Positions 50,611-60,070 are shown, numbered from the stretch's first letter. The stretch: 64,000 nt of DNA from Paraktedonobacter carboxidivorans (GCA_041156125.1 JBEVTI010000030.1:5919-69918); one strand, 5' to 3'. Made by a program: numbers and translations. Notes: a model not told the origin generated them from the sequence alone.

Positions 50611-51426
50611 TTAATCATGCAGCGAAAGTTGTCCAATTGTGCTACTGCCCGCGGGTTCAAGCTCGCGCGCGGAGGGGGAAACTGGTTCTGGTGCTGCCAG
50701 GGCGGGACGGGTGGCGACTTTCTTCAGACGTTCAGTCATAATTGTACGCAGTACACGCCAACCATCGCGGAAGGTGCGCAGATTGCTCTGACCGTGAATG
50801 CGCTGATACTCAAAGCTTGGAACCTCGGCAATTTTTAGATTTGCCTGGCGTGCATGCAAGCTCATCAGCGTTTCTACCTCGAAACCATCGCAATCGACGT
50901 TCAGATCTGCGAGACAATGACGCCAGAACGCATTATACCCATAGCATAAATCACTAAAACGTGACCCAAAAAGTACATTGACAAGGTTGCACAGGAAAAA
51001 ATTCCCTATCCAACGTAATGGAGTAATATCATTACTCCCTCCTCCTTTGATGAAGCGCGAGCCTTTTGCAAACTCATTGCCTGCCAGCAAGGCTGCTATA
51101 AATAACGGGATCTCTTTAGGATCAGCAGAGCCATCCGCGTCGAGCATCACAATAATATCCCCTGTACAGGCAGCAAATCCGTCTCTGAGAGCATCGCCCT
51201 TACCCTTGCCAGTCTGCTGAAGAATGTGAATTGTAGGCATGATTTCTCTGGCTACAGTCACTGTCCCATCGGTAGAATGACCATCCACCAGGATGGTTTC
51301 ATACACTGACGCGGGAATAGAAGGGAGAACATGGTGTAGATTATAAGCTTCATTCATTGTCGGTATGACAAGACTTATGCGTGGACTCTGAGCTGGTACG
51401 TGTTGGTCCTTTTCCATAATAGCCAC
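50611..51426 (-). CDS. Family 2 glycosyltransferase (polyprenyl-phosphate sugar transferase type)
   Basis: A 271-aa GT-A enzyme resembling dolichol-phosphate mannosyltransferases. The N-terminal RISLVIPTMNEAYNLHHVLP binds the nucleotide, IIVMLDADGSADPKEIPLFI holds the DxD metal motif, and FAKGSRFIKGG and SDLCYGYNAFWR are typical acceptor-side motifs. No C-terminal membrane helices are present. It probably loads a sugar on a lipid carrier or a glycan that the neighbouring flippase exports. Start: GTG 51426 has AAAGG at good spacing; ATG 51417 is an alternative. Confidence 0.85.
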   Translation of the reverse strand: MAIMEKDQHVPAQSPRISLVIPTMNEAYNLHHVLPSIPASVYETILVDGHSTDGTVTVAREIMPTIHILQQTGKGKGDALRDGFAACTGDIIVMLDADGSADPKEIPLFIAALLAGNEFAKGSRFIKGGGSNDITPLRWIGNFFLCNLVNVLFGSRFSDLCYGYNAFWRHCLADLNVDCDGFEVETLMSLHARQANLKIAEVPSFEYQRIHGQSNLRTFRDGWRVLRTIMTERLKKVATRPALAAPEPVSPSARELEPAGSSTIGQLSLHD

Positions 51427-51860
51427 AGGTACCTTTCACAATCATCTTTGAAACAGATGATAGACAACATTAAGAACCCATTCTCTTCTTGCTGTACGCA
51501 CGAGAATGGTTTCATTCTGATGCTGTTGTCCGAGTTACAACAGCATAATCTTCTTAAGCAAAAGTATTTTAAGAATAAGTAGTATCAAATAAGTCTACTG
51601 TCTCTATACTAGTGCGTTGGGGTGTAAATCTGGTGGGTATCGGGATGTATATATGGGTTATATGAGGAGATAAAAGTTGCGAAAAAGCTAACTGTGAAAA
51701 AATACCCTTCGGCGCTGCCTACAACTGCTGCCTTTGCCCTATAAACAATTCTGGATCTGTCTTCAAATATAGCAGTTAGAAGATACATAAAGATTTTTTG
51801 TGAATAAACGGGTATTAATTAATAAAAATTGGAAAAAAGGTTTTGTAACTGACTATAAAT
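51427..51860. promoter_or_regulatory. AT-rich gap between GT2 gene and IS
   Basis: A 434-base AT-rich region that should hold the GT2 promoter. It has a 10-bp-stem hairpin (51520-51529/51537-51546, core TGCTGTTGT) and no supported gene. The IS target-duplication TAAAT is at its right end (51856-51860). Confidence 0.4.
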
Positions 51861-53360
51861 TTTCTTGTTTAGACTAAGTAAGCTCAGCTATCCTCCGAGT
51901 TGCAGAGGATAGGTTGATGGGGTACTGTTTCTGTAATACCAAACCACAGGAGCAGTTGCCCAATGAACCTTACCATATTGAAAGTATTTCGTCACGAGGT
52001 CTAGCAAAGCTTTGAGCGAGCCAAAGATGCCTTGTTCAATCTGGTCGATGCTCTGGCCAGCGAAGACCGTGCGCAATGGTTGCCCGAATTGTCGTTGTCG
52101 CCAGTGTTTGAGCGCAAGTGGTCGAGTACCTATGAAGCGCTGGAAGATGGAAGCATCAATGCTCAGAGGTTGCAAAAGGTGTTCATCAGACACTTGCCCC
52201 AGCGTTGGCCAGTCGCATTGATTGCAGTGGATGGCACCCATATTGCACGCCCCAAAGCCCGAACGAGTGAGGACCGCAGCGCGCACTATGTGCATAACTT
52301 GCCAGAGAGTGCGAAGCCAGTGACGTATGGCTGGCAGTTCTCGACGGTGGTATCCTTGCCGGAGAAACCGAGTGGGGGAACCTATGTGCTTTCGCAACGC
52401 CGCGTCGCAACCTCGACCACCGCTCTCCAGATGGACGCTGAGCAGTTGTCCTCTCTGGCACCCCACTTGTCTCAAGAGACCATTGCCTTCCTGGATCGGG
52501 GCTATGACTCGACGTGGTTGTGGTGCCAATTGAGTCAATTGCCCATCCAGGGTAGCCTGATCCGCTTGAAAAGCAACCGCTGCTTTTATCGACCTGCGCC
52601 ACCTCCAACAGGCCAACGGGGTGCGCCCCGCAAACGGGGAGACAAGCTCCAGCCCAATGATCCGGTTTCCCAATTTGATCCCAGTGGGGAAGGAGAAGCA
52701 CTTGATCACACAGGCAAACTGGTCCGGGTCCGCTTCTGGAAGCAGATGCGGCTCAAAGATGCGGACTGGTTGACGCTGTGTGTGATCCGGGTCGAACGAC
52801 CACAGGCGGCGGATACCAAGCGCGATCCACGCATCAGTTGGTTTGTCTGGATCGGGGATGAACAGGCTGATCTCGTGTCGGTGGGGCTGTGCTACCTCCA
52901 TCGTTTCAGTCAGGAACATGGCTATCGTTTTGACAAGCAATCCTTGTTTTGGGCTGACGTTCGAGTCCGCACTCCAGCCCAGTTTGAACGGTGGAGTTGG
53001 GTGGTTGCCATTGCTCATAACCTGCTGGTGCTCGCTCGCGATCTCGCAGCAGTCTCGCTGCATCCATGGGAAAACCGCCATCGCGAGCCGAGCCTGCAAC
53101 AGGTGCGTCGCGCGATGGGCAAATTGTTGCCACAGTGGGGTACCCCTGCTCGCCCTCCACACCCTCGCGGAAAATCCCCAGGACGAGCCAAAGGGGGCAA
53201 AATCGGCAAGGCCAAACGCTTTCCGGTGGTTCAACAGAGGCCGAAAGTGCCTCCATTGATGCCCATGTGATCGCTTTTCGCCTCTTTTCATCGAATGAGG
53301 TTTACTTTCACGGAACTCCTCCAAGCGTTCTGGTAGAGCTTTGTTAGTCTAAACAAGAAA
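51861..53360. mobile_element. 1500-bp insertion sequence with 17-bp terminal repeats and TAAAT target duplication
   Basis: Terminal inverted repeats TTTCTTGTTTAGACTAA (51861-51877) and its exact complement (53344-53360). Both flanks carry TAAAT (51856-51860 and 53361-53365), a 5-bp target-site duplication, so the ends are intact and insertion is probably recent. A hairpin CTATCCTC/GAGGATAG lies just inside the left end (about 51890-51912). It carries one DDE transposase gene. It inserted between the GT2 and methyltransferase genes. Confidence 0.88.
51963..53270 (+). pseudogene. DDE transposase (IS4-superfamily type) with in-frame amber codon
   Basis: The frame starting at ATG 51963, with AGGAG upstream, reads MNLTILKVFRHEV and then meets TAG at 52002-52004, before continuing without a break to 53270. 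Downstream it is a complete DDE transposase: ALIAVDGTHIARPKARTSED (first Asp), ETIAFLDRGYDSTWLW (second Asp) and a C-terminal basic tail. Translation could restart at TTG 52032, but with no good ribosome site. Without readthrough this copy is probably inactive. The family looks like the IS4 superfamily; the exact group cannot be fixed by eye. A long minus-strand frame across it is a shadow. Confidence 0.75.
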
Positions 53361-53525
53361 TAAATTGACAGTTGCTAAAAAGCTTGCTACACTTTTCTCG
53401 CTAGACAATTTCTCGGTTAGTACAAATATTCAAGAAGGATATATAATGAGAGCAACTCGTTGTACTAATTTCTTGCATAGCAGACAACGTCAGAAAATAA
53501 AACCTTTTAAGAAAGAGAGAGTCCC

Positions 53526-54257
53526 ATGCCAATCGCAGAACTTTATACTAGCGAAGAATACCTCAAAAAAAACCCTGACTGGCACCTTAGTGCTTCTCCC
53601 TGGAAAGCAAGCGTTGTGCTACAAGCTATCAAACGCAATCATCTATGCCCGCAAAGCATATGTGAAATTGGCTGTGGAGCGGGAGAAATCCTCAAAATTT
53701 TACAGACGCATCTAGAACCAACCTGTAATTTCCGGGGATATGATATCGCTCCTGATGCCATCGCGCTGGCGAAATTACGGGAGAATGAGTACCTGCACGT
53801 CTTTCTTGGCGACGTACGAGAGGATGAGAATTATTTCTGTGACCTGATTCTTATCATTGATACTCTTGAACATTTCGAAAATTGCTTTGAGCTTTTACGT
53901 AATATCAAAGCACAAAGCACCTATAAAATCTTGCAACTCCCACTTGATATATCGATAAAGTCAATTCTCAACAATAAATTGCCTGAGTATCGCCACGCAA
54001 CCGGGCATCTTCATTTCTTTACTAAAGATATCGCTCTGGAAGTGATACGAGATGCCGGTTACGAAGTGCTCGATTGCTTCTATGCGATTGAGCCTTTCAG
54101 AGGTATTGGTATCAAAGCGTATCCCTTTCCCCTTGACCAGCTTCGCACTGTCGTACGCGCCCTGCAACGTCTGCCTTTAATACTTCTCTACGCACTAAAT
54201 AAAGACTTTGCAGTTCGCGTCTTTGGCAACTGGAAGCTGATTGTGCTCGCCAGATAA
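53526..54257 (+). CDS. Class I SAM-dependent methyltransferase
   Basis: A 243-aa methyltransferase. Motif I is SICEIGCGAGEILKIL, followed by GYDIAPDAIALAKLRE (motif II) and LIIDTLEHFENCFELLRNI (motif IV and after), as in sugar and small-molecule methyltransferases of the type 11/23 fold. The C-terminal third is unique. Codon use is more AT-rich than neighbours, which fits acquired DNA together with the IS. Its place beside GT2, flippase and oxidoreductase genes suggests glycan or metabolite methylation (inference). AAGAAAGAGAGAG lies upstream of the ATG. Confidence 0.8.
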   Translation: MPIAELYTSEEYLKKNPDWHLSASPWKASVVLQAIKRNHLCPQSICEIGCGAGEILKILQTHLEPTCNFRGYDIAPDAIALAKLRENEYLHVFLGDVREDENYFCDLILIIDTLEHFENCFELLRNIKAQSTYKILQLPLDISIKSILNNKLPEYRHATGHLHFFTKDIALEVIRDAGYEVLDCFYAIEPFRGIGIKAYPFPLDQLRTVVRALQRLPLILLYALNKDFAVRVFGNWKLIVLAR

Positions 54258-54645
54258 GCAGACCCTTTCTTTGCGGGCCTGGCGGAAAAGCCGCCGCATC
54301 GTTTGGTGAGTGGCTGAGTTCGTCGGCGACAAACTCAGCCACTTGCGCCAAAATCTGAGGTGGAGTTTTTGCGCAAAAGGCCTGTACGGTATCTTTGCCC
54401 ACACAGGTTTCACAAGTCCTGGAGGACACTCTATTATGTGGCGTGCGCCAACTGGAAAAGCTAGGAGAACTCGCCAGTGCTTTTTGGTCAGAACTGTTGG
54501 ATTAATTACTGGTTTAGCTGTATACTGGTGACAATCGTTTTTGGGTACCTGAAGCAATGCTTTTGTGGCTGATTTCCGTAAGTGGGATAGGGGCAATAGG
54601 ATTGCTCGTAAGAGGGCAAGCAAGCATGGCGAACACTTTTCCTGA
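54258..54645. terminator. Gap with several hairpins downstream of the methyltransferase gene
   Basis: This 388-base gap has GGCGG-AAAAG-CCGCC near 54279-54294 and a 12-bp stem AGTGGCTGAGTT (54309-54320) paired with 54332-54343. A third weak pair is TTGCGCCAAAA/TTTTTGCGCAA (about 54344-54386). A 32-codon frame at 54556-54653 could encode a short membrane peptide, but nothing supports it as a gene. Confidence 0.45.
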
Positions 54646-55545
54646 ATGGAACGCATGATGCGCATTATACATAGCCTGGATGAAATGACCGAAACAGCAC
54701 GCGGATGGCTGTCCGGTGGCCCCGTTGGTTTTATACCTACCTCAGGCCGTTTGCATTCCGGGCATCTCTCGCTAGTGAGAGCCGCACAACGCGAATGCGA
54801 GATGACTGTTGTTAGCATCTTTGCTGATCACAATACTTTTCATCCTCTACGCCAGAATACCGGACTGATCTATGACTTGAGCAGGGATATTCAGCTTCTG
54901 GAAGCAACTCAAACCGATGTAGTCTTTATCCCGCGCCCGGAGGAGATTTATCCGCCAACTTTCTCAACCTATGTAATGACTTCCGGGCCGCTTGTGGAAC
55001 GGCTGGAATGTTCTCTCTCACCAGGTTTAGCACGTGCTACGGCGACGATCTTTATCAAACTTTTGCAACTGATTCGTCCAGATATCACCTATTTTGGTCA
55101 GAAAAGCGCGCAGCAGGTCGCTCTGTTCCGCTGCCTTATCCACGACCTTTCTATCGATACCAGTTTGCGAGTCTTACCCACGGTGCGCGAGGGGGATGGC
55201 CTTGCTTTGAGTTGTGACAATACTTTTCTCTCTCCTGTTCAACGCCAGGCTGTGTCGTTACTCTATCGCGCGCTTCTGAGCGCCAAGGCCCAGATTGAGC
55301 ATGGTCAGCGTCAGGTTGCTTTTCTGGAACAAACAATGGTGCAGGTGATCTCTTCTTCTTCTCTTTTGCGCCTGGACTACGCGGCTATTTGTGATCCTTC
55401 AACATTTATGGAACTTGATGTGCTTCCTGAGCTTACGCCCACTCTCTCCTCGCCGGGTTTTCTGCTAGCTGTAGCTGCTTACGCTGATACAATTCGTTTG
55501 AAAGACAATATTCAATTTACCAGCAATGGCTACTGGTTAATCTAA
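54646..55545 (+). CDS. Divergent pantoate--beta-alanine ligase homologue
   Basis: A 299-aa protein with the PanC fold. It keeps both His of the HxGH motif (GFIPTSGRLHSGHLSLV) and the Lys in YFGQKSAQQVAL. Several residues that bind pantoate, beta-alanine or ATP in characterised PanC are changed: Met in the PTMGALH motif is Ser, the VNPTQF-type segment is ADHNTF, the RPGHF-type segment is SPGLA, KD is KS, and the SSRN-type loop is SCDN. It may therefore ligate other substrates or be inactive. Start uncertain among ATG 54646, 54655 and 54658. It lies in the accessory locus, not with panB or panD. Confidence 0.72.
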   Translation: MERMMRIIHSLDEMTETARGWLSGGPVGFIPTSGRLHSGHLSLVRAAQRECEMTVVSIFADHNTFHPLRQNTGLIYDLSRDIQLLEATQTDVVFIPRPEEIYPPTFSTYVMTSGPLVERLECSLSPGLARATATIFIKLLQLIRPDITYFGQKSAQQVALFRCLIHDLSIDTSLRVLPTVREGDGLALSCDNTFLSPVQRQAVSLLYRALLSAKAQIEHGQRQVAFLEQTMVQVISSSSLLRLDYAAICDPSTFMELDVLPELTPTLSSPGFLLAVAAYADTIRLKDNIQFTSNGYWLI

Positions 55546-55632
55546 TTTGAGGTAGAGGAATTTTTCCAGGGAAGCTGCTGGTTTTGCTGCTTCCCGCGTA
55601 CGCTAGAAATGGGCAAGACCAGCAAACTTCCG

Positions 55633-57204
55633 CTATTTTCTTTTGCCCTTTTTCTTGGGTGGTGCCAATGGTTGAGGGGAAACATCAGGGTTCAGGGTAT
55701 TTTTGATCCTGCCATCAGTCATTTCCAGGCGTACGTCGGCCTCCTGCGCGATCTGCCGATCATGGGTGACGACAATCACCGTTTTGCCCTCATCGGCCAG
55801 CCTTTTTAGTAGTTCGATAATGCGTTTGCTATTCAGTGAGTCCAGGTTGCCAGTGGGCTCGTCGGCGAGAATGACCTTGGGATCGTTAGCCAGTGCTCGC
55901 GCGATAGCCACGCGTTGCTGCTGTCCACCGGACAATTTGCCGGGTGTGTGGCGGTGCCGATCTTCGCCAATACCCACCTGGAAAAGTAGCGTGCTCGCTC
56001 GTTCGCGCATCTCCTCCTGCGACTTGCCGCCCAGCATTTGCATAGGCAACATAACATTCTCCAGCGCAGTCAGATGAGGGAGCAGGTGGTATGACTGGAA
56101 GACAAAGCCTAGCTTCTGGCGTCTGAAGCGATTCTCTTTGCCTCCGGTCAGGCGTGTAACATCGATGTTATCAACCAGCAATTCTCCTCTGGTGGCCTTG
56201 TCCAATCCGCTCAGGATGTAGAGCAAAGTGGATTTGCCGGAGCCACTTGGCCCTGTGATGGTGATAAATTGCTGCTCGCTAAAAGTAAAATTTGCTCCAT
56301 CTACAGCTTTGATGAGACGGTTCCTATTCTTAAAGTGTTTGCTTAGATCTTCAGCGGCAACGGTAACGGGCAGCTTTTCCCAGTTTTTCGCTGCTCTGAC
56401 GCGTTTTGGATCTTCGCCTGGGGGAGCGTATCTGGGCATAGGTTTGAGTTTGCCATCTTCCATTTCCAGACGCACATCAGCTAGTCTGGTGATACTGCGA
56501 TCATGAGTAACAACAATCACCGTTTTGCCCTGCACAGCCAGCTTTTTCAATAACTGAACGATCAATTTGCTATTGCGAGAGTCCAGGTTGCCAGTGGGCT
56601 CGTCGGCCAGGATGACTTTGGGATCGTTAGCCAGTGCTCGCGCGATAGCCACGCGCTGTTGTTGTCCACCCGCCAGCCTGGCCGGTTTATGGCTATGCCG
56701 ATCTTCGCTGATGCCCACCTCGATGAGCAACTGGCTCGCGCGCTCGCGCATCTGCGCCTGGGGTCGCCCGCCAGCCAATTGCATGGGCAACATAACATTC
56801 TCCAATGCACTCAAGTGGGAGAGCAGATGGAATGATTGGAAGACAAAGCCAAGATTCTTGCGCCTGAACTGATGGGCCCGTTGCTCAGTAAGATGTTTTA
56901 CATTAACACCATCCACTACTAATTCTCCGCCTGTAGCCTGGTCCATGCCGCCTAGAATATAGAGTAGAGTGGATTTTCCAGAGCCGCTAGGACCAACGAT
57001 GGTAACAAATTGTTCTTCGGTAAAGATAAAGCTGACCTTATCGACGGCTTTGATGACCTCTCCTTTGTAGTTAAAATCTTTGCTTAGCTCCTCAGCGACG
57101 ATCGTGACTGGTTTTCCATCCTCTACAGATATTGGTTGCAGCGTCTCCGCGTATTCTTCCTCATCTAGATCATCTACAGAGTTGAGATTTATATCTGTAT
57201 CCAC
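55633..57204 (-). CDS. Tandem ABC ATPase, two MacB/LolD-type nucleotide-binding domains in one chain
   Basis: A 523-aa protein with two full ATPase domains of the MacB/LolD type. Domain 1 (about 33-255): Walker A GPSGSGKSTL at 71-80, signature LAGGQQQRVA and Walker B VILADEPTGNLDS. Domain 2 (about 279-500): Walker A at 318-327, signature LSGGQQQRVA and the same Walker B. A stretch of about 90 bp around Walker B is almost identical between halves (55852-55930 versus 56580-56660), so the duplication is recent or kept alike by conversion. MacB-like ATPases normally act as homodimers with one domain each. The permease gene lies 26 bases upstream. Confidence 0.88.
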   Translation of the reverse strand: MDTDINLNSVDDLDEEEYAETLQPISVEDGKPVTIVAEELSKDFNYKGEVIKAVDKVSFIFTEEQFVTIVGPSGSGKSTLLYILGGMDQATGGELVVDGVNVKHLTEQRAHQFRRKNLGFVFQSFHLLSHLSALENVMLPMQLAGGRPQAQMRERASQLLIEVGISEDRHSHKPARLAGGQQQRVAIARALANDPKVILADEPTGNLDSRNSKLIVQLLKKLAVQGKTVIVVTHDRSITRLADVRLEMEDGKLKPMPRYAPPGEDPKRVRAAKNWEKLPVTVAAEDLSKHFKNRNRLIKAVDGANFTFSEQQFITITGPSGSGKSTLLYILSGLDKATRGELLVDNIDVTRLTGGKENRFRRQKLGFVFQSYHLLPHLTALENVMLPMQMLGGKSQEEMRERASTLLFQVGIGEDRHRHTPGKLSGGQQQRVAIARALANDPKVILADEPTGNLDSLNSKRIIELLKRLADEGKTVIVVTHDRQIAQEADVRLEMTDGRIKNTLNPDVSPQPLAPPKKKGKRK

Positions 57205-57230
57205 GTTTTCCTCTGCTTTCGTTCGACTTG

Positions 57231-58616
57231 TTAAGCCCTACGCAGGACCTCAGCCGGTTTAATGCGCGCGACATACCAGGCAGGAATAATGCTTGTCAGT
57301 ACTGCCAGCCCTATACCCAGACCGACAATGATCAACAAGGATTGGGCATCGAGGGTAGCGGCAGAGAGATGTACATCAAGATTTACTGTTGCAGTCCTGC
57401 TGGCGAATAGCACGCCTGCTCCTCTAAAGCCGCGCCCCCCGAAATTGCCAGCAGCACTCGTCGTTGTCGGAGAGGTTGGCACAGAGGCATTGAACGCACT
57501 TGAGATCACCGGTCCCAATGAGATGAGCAGAAGGACTGCGATAAGAGACGCCACTACGCTCAAGGCCAGAACTTCGCCCCAGAACTGGCGAATCACCTGC
57601 CAATGCGACGCGCCAATAGCTTTGAGAGTGCCTATTTCAGCTGTTCTTTCGCGCACCGTAATAAAAACAGTAAAGATAATCACCAGCGTCGCGGTCGCTA
57701 TAGAGACTATCAGCGCCAGTTTAATGCTATTTTGCGCGGTATCGAGCGCGTTAATCGTACTCGCATAGGTGGATGCTTCTGTCACAACATCATAGGCACT
57801 CCCCAATGCACTACGTATCTTAAGCGCGACCGCGTCAACCTGTTCATAGCTCTGCGCGTAAACCGTGATTGAATCTACGCCATTCACAGCAAAGATGCTC
57901 TGCATTATTGCCAGAGGTATTACCAGCGAGCTATTAGCAAATTGTTGCTCGGCCACGGTATAGAGGCCAATGACCGTGAAGGTTTTGCTTTTTAGAGTAA
58001 AGGTTGAGCCTACCGATAGATTATTGGTCTCGGCCAGTGTCTGACTCATGATCGCTACATTGGCATTAGCATCGCTAGCTGTGAAACTGCGGCCTGAGAC
58101 CAGGGTTGGCGTGCTGCCGCCAGCCAGGGTAAAATGTGTGGCATCCGTAGAAATACCGCTGATAGTTGGCGGAAGGGAGATTGATCTGCCATCAGGCGTT
58201 TGAATGGAGCCAGTTTTGAGTGTGCTACTACTATCAGAACGCCTCAGGGTTTCCTCAACGTTGGAGACGCCAGGCAACGTTTTTACTTTCGCGACCGCGC
58301 TGCTAGGGATCGGGGTACTGGTTGGTTGGGTAAAAAAACCTCTACCCCCATTGCCATTCTGTCCTGGCGAGCCGCCTCCCTGATTTGCCTGTCCAGCATT
58401 TTGCTGGTTTGTGCTCTGACTCTCATTTGTCGCGTAATTGATTGTAATAGTGGTCCCCACCTCTTTATGCACATTTGCCAGTTGTTGCTGGGCGCTGTTA
58501 TTCAAGCTGACCATAGCCGCCACAAGCATTAAGCTCGCGCCCAGCAATAAAACTACCAGGAGCAAACGTAGCGGATTGCGCAGTACATTTCTGATGCCGC
58601 GTATGATTACACCCAT
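57231..58616 (-). CDS. MacB/FtsX-family ABC transporter permease
   Basis: A 461-aa permease with the MacB_PCD/FtsX layout: one N-terminal helix (NPLRLLLVVLLLGASLMLVA), an extracytoplasmic domain of about 250 residues with a Gln/Asn/Gly-rich segment (about residues 65-90), then three C-terminal helices including VRERTAEIGTLKAIGASHWQ between helices. The end, PAWYVARIKPAEVLRRA, is the family's C-terminal motif. With the downstream tandem ATPase it should form a mechanotransmission-type or lipoprotein/peptide exporter. A promoter is visible at 58715-58743. Confidence 0.9.
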   Translation of the reverse strand: MGVIIRGIRNVLRNPLRLLLVVLLLGASLMLVAAMVSLNNSAQQQLANVHKEVGTTITINYATNESQSTNQQNAGQANQGGGSPGQNGNGGRGFFTQPTSTPIPSSAVAKVKTLPGVSNVEETLRRSDSSSTLKTGSIQTPDGRSISLPPTISGISTDATHFTLAGGSTPTLVSGRSFTASDANANVAIMSQTLAETNNLSVGSTFTLKSKTFTVIGLYTVAEQQFANSSLVIPLAIMQSIFAVNGVDSITVYAQSYEQVDAVALKIRSALGSAYDVVTEASTYASTINALDTAQNSIKLALIVSIATATLVIIFTVFITVRERTAEIGTLKAIGASHWQVIRQFWGEVLALSVVASLIAVLLLISLGPVISSAFNASVPTSPTTTSAAGNFGGRGFRGAGVLFASRTATVNLDVHLSAATLDAQSLLIIVGLGIGLAVLTSIIPAWYVARIKPAEVLRRA

Positions 58617-58714
58617 AATATCAGGAACTCCTTTTTATGCTGGCTATTTCTCCAATGCCGGGAGAAAAGATAGCCTGATAGATGAGTTCAGCATAGCGGA
58701 GATTTATCAGGGAT

Positions 58715-58743
58715 TTGTAAGCAAGCTGTAAAAGAACTGTCAA
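58715..58743 (-). promoter_or_regulatory. Promoter of the MacB-like operon
   Basis: On the minus strand, TTGACA (58743-58738), 17 nt, then TTACAA (58720-58715). The -35 is consensus; the -10 is weaker. The leader to the permease ATG would be about 90 nt. Confidence 0.5.
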
Positions 58744-58906
58744 ATTATCCCTTGAGTCTGTTGTTGACAAATTAGTTTTTTATGCTTGAAATAATAGATC
58801 CGTGAATTTCAGGCTGAGCATGGATGTGGAATTTGTCAACAAAGACCCAAGGGATGCAGGGCAGCAGGATAGCTTTCAAAGGGAGTTCCTGCAGTCTGCG
58901 AGCGTA

Positions 58907-58932
58907 GCAGTGACAGGATGCTCTGTCACTGC
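58907..58932. terminator. Hairpin downstream of the M42 peptidase gene
   Basis: GCAGTGACAG (58907-58916), a 6-nt loop, and CTGTCACTGC (58923-58932). It lies in the 349-base gap 58617-58965 between the M42 gene end and the MacB-like operon promoter, about 34 bases past the M42 stop. The rest of the gap holds no gene. Confidence 0.5.
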
Positions 58933-58965
58933 CTGGTGGGAAGGAGGGAGGGATGGCAGCGCGGC

Positions 58966-60030
58966 TCAGGGGATCAGATTGGTGTGTTCATCCAGCGCGA
59001 GGACGAAGCGAGCGATTAGTTCACCAGTCTGCTCGATATCCTTGAGCGAAACGACTTCGGAACTGCTATGCATATAGCGCGAAGGAATATTCAACAGTCC
59101 AGTAGCGATACCTGAGCGTGTGAGGCGTATGCCATCGTTATCGGTGTGAGTATAGGCCGCTTGTACATCGAGTTGATAGGCCATATCCGCCGTTTGCGCG
59201 GTCTCCTTCAGAAGCTGAAAGACGCGTGGGCTAACAAACGCGCCCATAGTGATGCCTGGTCCACCGCCGAGTTTCACATCGCCCACCCTGGCTTCGCTCA
59301 TATGAGGATGATCAGAGGTAAAGGTCACATCTACTGTCAGCGCGATTTGGGGATCGATTGCGTGAGCCGCCAGCGCGGCTCCACGCCCGCCAATCTCCTC
59401 CTGCACTGAAGCCACAAAAAACACACCGGCCTTTAACTGGTCACGCTGTTCATAAAGCCTGCTCATCGCCTCAACGAGTGCCAGCACGCTCGACTTATTA
59501 TCCATCCCACGTGAGACCACCAGATCGCCGCGTAAATGCTCCAGCTGGTTCGCTCGAGTCACCACACAGCCCAGAGGTACCAGCTCCTGTGCCTCGCTCT
59601 TATTGGCTACGCCGATATCAATCCACATTTCCGTCAGATGAGGAGCCTCCGCGCGCTCCTTGCTCTCCATAAGATGGACTGGCTTGCGGCCAAGCACACC
59701 GAGTATGGGACCAGAGGGTGTATGTACATGAACCCGTTCACCGGGCAAAGTGGATGGATCGAAGCCGCCAATCGGCGAGAAATAGAGAAAGCCTCGGTCA
59801 TCGATATAGCGAATCAGAAAACCCAGTTCATCGCAGTGCGCCGTCAGCATTACTCGCGGCAGACCTGAGGGATTTAACGCGGCTATAACATTGCCCATGA
59901 CATCTGTGTGAACCTCATCAGCAAACTGTTGAATCTCCTCGCGCACCACTTGCTGCGCAGGCTGCTCAAAGCCAGACGGGCTGGGACTGGCCACCAGACG
60001 TTTTAGAAAAGCGATGCGAGCTTCATCCAT
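58966..60030 (-). CDS. M42-family metallopeptidase (glutamyl/leucyl aminopeptidase type)
   Basis: A 354-aa dinuclear metallo-aminopeptidase. Metal and catalytic residues are visible in MLTAHCDELGFLIRYI (His, Asp), SRGMDNKSSVLALVEAM (bridging Asp) and VASVQEEIGGRGAALAA (catalytic Glu pair). VDVTF and later HTDNDGIRLTRSGIATG give the remaining ligands. M42 enzymes often form large oligomeric cages and trim peptides in the cytosol. GGAGG 8 nt upstream fixes ATG 60030, though the frame opens at 60048. Confidence 0.92.
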   Translation of the reverse strand: MDEARIAFLKRLVASPSPSGFEQPAQQVVREEIQQFADEVHTDVMGNVIAALNPSGLPRVMLTAHCDELGFLIRYIDDRGFLYFSPIGGFDPSTLPGERVHVHTPSGPILGVLGRKPVHLMESKERAEAPHLTEMWIDIGVANKSEAQELVPLGCVVTRANQLEHLRGDLVVSRGMDNKSSVLALVEAMSRLYEQRDQLKAGVFFVASVQEEIGGRGAALAAHAIDPQIALTVDVTFTSDHPHMSEARVGDVKLGGGPGITMGAFVSPRVFQLLKETAQTADMAYQLDVQAAYTHTDNDGIRLTRSGIATGLLNIPSRYMHSSSEVVSLKDIEQTGELIARFVLALDEHTNLIP

Positions 60031-60070
60031 AGATAATACCTCCCACAAATCAAAGAAAAATCAACACAAG

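Noticed and set aside
51888..53324. 478-codon minus-strand frame across the IS
   Set aside because: It mirrors the plus-strand transposase codon for codon and has no family features; the plus frame has the DDE motifs.
58764..58795. Plus-strand TTGACA at 58764 as a promoter
   Set aside because: No -10 hexamer at 16-18 nt and no gene downstream on that strand.
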